NCBI GenBank assembly: GCA_026027325.1
Contig: JAMSLZ010000003.1
Coordinates: 1,364,001 to 1,428,000, forward strand
Source of the DNA: Actinomucor elegans
Lineage: Eukaryota; Mucoromycota; Mucoromycetes; Mucorales; Mucoraceae
DNA: 64,000 nucleotides
Direction of reading: 5' to 3'
Below are positions 60,154 to 64,000 of the stretch, in pieces (position 1 is the first letter of the stretch; the number at the start of each line of letters is the position of its first letter). A program made the position numbers and the translations under genes. The notes beneath the pieces are model-generated. The model searched no databases. It was not told where the DNA came from and was given only the letters and a program-made list of their open reading frames with translations.

Positions 60154-61628
60154 CGTGAGCCATTATACCTGCGTTGCAAATAATGCACTGACAGTCTGTC
60201 GCTTCTTTTTGCTTTCTGTCGAAATGGATCTTGAGGTTTGAAAGAACTCTTTCAATCCACGCGTTGAAGCTCTTTTAGAGCTTGTTTTCTGTGGCTGCTG
60301 CTGCTGTTGTTGTTGTTGCTGTTGCTGTTGACGTTTACCGCTGAGCATGAACCGTAATGTTACATTAGCCCCTATCGTAGGTTTACGAGTTGAATGAGTA
60401 GAACTCGTATCATCTTCATAACCTGCATCTTCGGTTGGGTAAGTTTCTTCTTTGCCTATGCTGTCCTGGACAGTATGACGCTTCTTTTTCGATGGCTGCT
60501 CGGGACCTGATGTCGGTTCTATGGATTTTTGATTTGATGAAATACTGGATCGAGACTTCAGCGAATATAAACCACGCATAAATATTTTGCCTACTAGTAT
60601 TGAAATACTGGACTGAGAAGGGGGGTAACTTTGATCTTATCAGTAGTTTATCTTACCTGTATCTGTTTTCACTCTGTTGATTGGATAGAATGTATTAGAC
60701 ATTTCGTTCCTGAATTGGTTCATATGGAATATACCTATGGTTATCTTGTTCGCTAGTCAGACCAATAGTATATCGATGATCTTGAGATGATGTTTTGGTC
60801 ATCATTTCGTCTTTGAGAGTACTTGCTTCTGATATTGATTGTGTTGGTTGAGAAAACAATTTTGGATAAGAATTGAATGATGAATCTATGTCAAATAGAA
60901 GTGGTTAAATCTAGTGTCCCTGTAGTCCCTTCGTTGTATATAGTATATTATGCAAAAACTGAGTAGATAACAGTATCCCTTTCATTGGAATACACATGCT
61001 TGATCCCTTAATATAATACACTCATTATACACGTTGCTATCAATACCTTTATAAGGGTAAACTTGAAACTGCTGGTTTGAAGGAGATAGGCAGTATGCAA
61101 TCAATGAATCTAACAGTCTATCTGTATGGTATATAATTGCTTCTTGAGCAGACTGTTCCATAAATTAACAATCAAATCACACTCAAAGCTCCAGACACAT
61201 TACCTTTCCCTCGATCATGGATTGATTTAGCTCCTGTTTTAATACCTGAATATGGTACAACATTACTTGGATTTCCTTCTTAATGACATCTTCAATGGCT
61301 TCGTCACATCTATTGATACGTCGCTGAGTTGAAATAATGGCGTGTATGATAGATGAAAGAAGAGTAGATGCACTCAATACCGAAATAATTTGTGACGAGG
61401 CTTCTAAAACGTCTGCCGGGAACGTTTTAGATACAATTGATACTATAGTTCTAATAGATGACTCTATTGACTTCCATAGCTGTCTTATCTATTGGTCAAA
61501 TGTTAAGTTTTTATTGTATGTCAATTCAATTGACCTACTTCTGTATTCTGATGGTAAGCTGAAAAAGGGGAGGTGGCAGGATTTACTAGGTTCAGTTTAT
61601 TCAATATTTCACAAGCTATTCCCTCCAT
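57100..61628 (-). CDS. Ras guanine-nucleotide exchange factor (Cdc25-type)
   Basis: Thirteen exons (minus): 61628-61539, 61488-61204, 61152-61033, 60886-60735, 60673-60657 (17 nt), 60593-60169, 60078-59069, 58995-58941, 58881-58848 (34 nt), 58786-58462, 58401-57825, 57770-57681, 57627-57100; ~1235 residues. Seen: an uncharacterised helical N-part (residues 1-165); a disordered Ser-rich region with a 12-Gln run and two SH3-ligand-like motifs, PPPVPPK and PPIPPRR; RasGEF-N (HGKLQVIAGTIEKLFEKLAD...); and the catalytic domain, with SHWVVHELC, KKFIEIAKLCLELNNFHTCM, MGLASLPNKL, PFLPVVLKDYTFFNE and a C-terminal FAKFNAIREFV. It lacks an N-terminal SH3 domain. Activates Ras, probably upstream of cAMP-PKA. 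The donor of intron 3 (GTGTAT) was chosen by phase and is the least sure junction. Confidence 0.85.
60120..60152. repeat. A33 homopolymer in RasGEF intron 6
   Basis: Thirty-three A on the plus strand within intron 60079-60168 (T on the coding strand). Confidence 0.9.
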
Positions 61629-63287
61629 TGTATCAATTGGAAAAGAAGAAGCGAAGCAAAGAGAAAAAGAAAAGGATTCTCTTTATGTATGTATAATACT
61701 GTGGGCGATCAAGAATTTCTCGTAACCCAGTCATGGCAGTTTCAAAACCGCGTTTTTTACAGAAAAACTCTAAATGTTCAGATCTGAACGTGCCCGAAAG
61801 ACTTGCCGATAAAAAAAACCTTACTTATAAAATCTTGTTACTAATACGATATCATGTCACTGTTAAACTATAACGATGATGATGGCACCTTTAGAAAAGC
61901 ACATCCCTACATAAACCAAGTACATGACATGCCAAAAGTGTTAGCAGAAGCAATTCTATGGTGGTTTCACAATGCAACTACTTTTTAAATCAGAGTGAAT
62001 AGGGGTGGAATGGGGATATTTAATGCAAGTAGCCGCGACTTTAAGAGTAAAGCTAGTCTAACAACCTACGCCGAACTTGTAATACAGCGGTTAGGCAAAA
62101 GATGCTCTTGGCTCAAGGCTATAGCTAATAATTATGCTTGTTCACTGTACAAGATGTACGGGCTTGTTGCTTCTAGAATCCATAGCCCTGCCAAATTTAC
62201 TACTAGAACCAGTTCGACCCAGGGTTCGGCCCTCCTTATAGTTAGGCGCAAGGTTCGCCTCAGAATATCATCACGCAACAATGACATGATGTCGACACTT
62301 CAAAGGAGCAAAAGAGTTGCGAATGAAAATCATATATAATACATTTAAGATCAAGCCAAAACCGAAATATTATTAAAGAACACTAAACTTGTCCAGAGCT
62401 GAGATAGACAAGAAGCTTTATATACACTTATTTCTCTGCTTGCAAATGTCAATATGTCTTAAGGGTGTATTCATCATGCATAGGTAAACTTGATATAGTC
62501 AAACTGATCAACAGCGATTGTATCACTGGCAGTACAAAGTAGATCGATACATGTATTCGTAAGATATACTTTGCATTATTTTATTCACTCCGAATCCAAA
62601 TATCTCTAATGGGTTGCTTCTCCATACATAGATTCTATCATTTGTATAACCTGCGCTTATCTTATTCTAATCTGCCAAGAAAAATAGCCTTTTTTTTCCA
62701 GTTTATAATGAGTGCAGTTTCTTTGAATACCGTTAACCCGATCAAAGAGTTGGCTTGATTAAGCAAGTGAAATACCGAACACCATCCGATAATCATTGAA
62801 GAAATCGATATTTAATTCTTATATAATTAGGCATATGATTCGCTTCTTTTGATTACGGTATTCTTTTATATGTAAGCTTCAAGTAAAAGTATATATCTTT
62901 TAGTATAGAGCACAGATCAAATTAATGGAACTGAACCCTTTTATTCTGATATTGTATCTTCATGCGCTAAACAAAGGCATTCTGCGCATCTTGCTTCACA
63001 TATCAGGGCCTACAGTAGAACAAAATAAACAAAGAAGTTATATAAAAAGGAATCCTGTGGGCTTTGCTGTTGATCAAACGGGAGGGGGGGGGGTGATCTG
63101 CTAATTTCATGCGGCCTGAGCTTTTTTTTATATATACTTTAATAGGGAAAAGGATACGCTGTCACAATTTTTAATTCAGTGGCTGGGCCTCGAGATTTTT
63201 TTTCTCTCCATCTAAACTCAAGCTTAAGTTTTTTGGTTCCTTGTGTCTTTGCTCCGCAACCAAAATATAAGCACCTATATACCGTAA
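61629..63287. other. Intergenic region between RasGEF and RLP24
   Basis: No supported gene. Contains a locally GC-richer patch with paired hairpins (62221-62260) within a 114-codon open frame (61995-62339) that lacks recognisable motifs, and a G-run at about 63081-63094. The right end has AT-rich and pyrimidine stretches that probably form the RLP24 promoter. Confidence 0.55.
62221..62260. repeat. Two adjacent small hairpins in a GC-richer patch
   Basis: AGGG-TTCGG-CCCT (62221-62233) and AGGCG-CAAGGTT-CGCCT (62244-62260). Both contain GGTTCG in or next to the loop. Confidence 0.6.
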
Positions 63288-63894
63288 ATGCACATTACTC
63301 GTTGTTATTTCTGTTCTGGACCATGTTATCCTGGTCATGGTACCATGTTTGTTCGTAATGACAGTAAGGTACAGCTTTTTTTACATGATCTTATCTTAGA
63401 GTATTGCATCGATCTAATCAAAAAGCTTAGACTTTCCGTTTCTGTAGATCCAAATGTCACAAGAACTTTAAAATGAAGCGTAATCCTCGTAAGGTTCGCT
63501 GGACCAAGGCTTTCAGAAAGGCCAGTGGAAAGGAAATGGTTATTGTAAGTGTGGCAAGGGAAATATTTGGATATGTAAGTGCAACTACTAACGTTCTGTT
63601 TGATTTTAGGATTCTACCTTTGAATTTGAGAAGCGTCGTAACGTTCCTGTCCGTTACGATCGTAACTTGATGGCTACTACTATCAAGGCTATGAAGCGTG
63701 TACAAGAAATTCGTTCCAAGCGTGAACGTGCATTCTACAAGAACCGTATGGTCGGTAATAAGGACAAGGAGAAGGAGGACGATATCCGTGTTGTGAACCA
63801 AAACATCGAATTGGCTCCTCTCGAATCAAAGAAGAGACTTCAAAGCATCAAAACAGAAAAGGCCAAGGTCGAAAATATGGAAATGGAAGACTAA
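63288..63894 (+). CDS. RLP24: Ribosome biogenesis protein RLP24 (L24-like)
   Basis: 60S pre-ribosome factor that holds the place of eL24 and recruits the AAA ATPase Drg1/Afg2 for release in the cytoplasm. Exons: 63288-63368, 63431-63544, 63610-63894; 159 residues, near the ~160-200 of the family. Seen: the L24e zinc ribbon [19 protein letters not shown], then [20 protein letters not shown] reassembled across intron 1; the signature [38 protein letters not shown]; and a Lys/Glu-rich C-terminus ending [21 protein letters not shown] and the acidic tail separate it from ribosomal eL24 itself. Intron 2 begins with GTAAGTG, and a second GTAAGTG lies 30 nt downstream. The gene ends about 100 bp before the window edge. 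Confidence 0.95.
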
Positions 63895-64000
63895 ATTATA
63901 TATCTCGCAACTACATCAACTAAAAAACCCTCACTACTTTTCAACATTGTCATATCATCATCTCTAAGTTCGTTTATTATTCTTTTCCTTCTTAAAAACT

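Noticed and set aside
62200..62240. tRNA gene with a GTTCGAC/GGTTCG T-arm
   Set aside because: No acceptor pairing, D-arm or anticodon stem could be fitted on either strand.

Overview
This is AT-rich eukaryotic DNA from a fungus, most likely an early-diverging mould of the Mucoromycota (Mucorales type). The genes carry many short introns, mostly 45-90 bp, with GTAAGT/GTATGT-like donors and TACTAAC-like branch sites. Gene content points the same way: class IV chitin synthase, fungal P-type H+-ATPase, perilipin, Kre9/Knh1-type GPI wall protein, Mucor-like RasGEF and RhoGEF. No species can be named from the sequence alone. I rebuilt exon-intron structures by hand from splice consensus, phase and protein continuity; no alignment or RNA evidence was available.

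Layout, left to right: a 5'-truncated class IV chitin synthase (+); plasma-membrane H+-ATPase (+); a 4.5 kb gene-poor stretch with a 62-bp tandem repeat and scattered short repeats; an MFS transporter (+); a 3.7 kb stretch with a possible decayed gene; perilipin (+); COX20 (-) and ATP synthase gamma (+), divergent over a 262-bp shared promoter; a GLI-like C2H2 zinc-finger factor (+); mitochondrial cysteine desulfurase NFS1 (+), convergent with a DH-PH RhoGEF (-); a casein-kinase-1-family kinase (+), convergent with NAD kinase (-); a small protein with a PP1-docking-like motif (-); a KA1-tailed CAMKL kinase (-); a GPI-anchored wall protein (-); a 12-exon OB-fold protein (-); a type II membrane glycosyltransferase (+); a shugoshin-like protein (+), tail-to-tail with a 13-exon RasGEF (-); and RLP24 (+) at the right edge.

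The genes group loosely by theme but are not clusters: cell surface (chitin synthase, Pma1, GPI protein, glycosyltransferase), mitochondrion (COX20, ATP3, NFS1), signalling and polarity (RhoGEF, RasGEF, two kinases) and chromosome biology (shugoshin-like, OB-fold protein).

The most unusual signals are a dispersed ~75-bp repeat family with about a dozen diverged intergenic copies on both strands, an OB-fold gene with a GC-AG intron and an apparent 2-bp dinucleotide frameshift, ~30-bp poly(A)/(T) tracts and T(n)A(n) palindromes inside introns, a CK1-family kinase with DLG in place of DFG, and several perfect 10-11-bp-stem hairpins in intergenic DNA.
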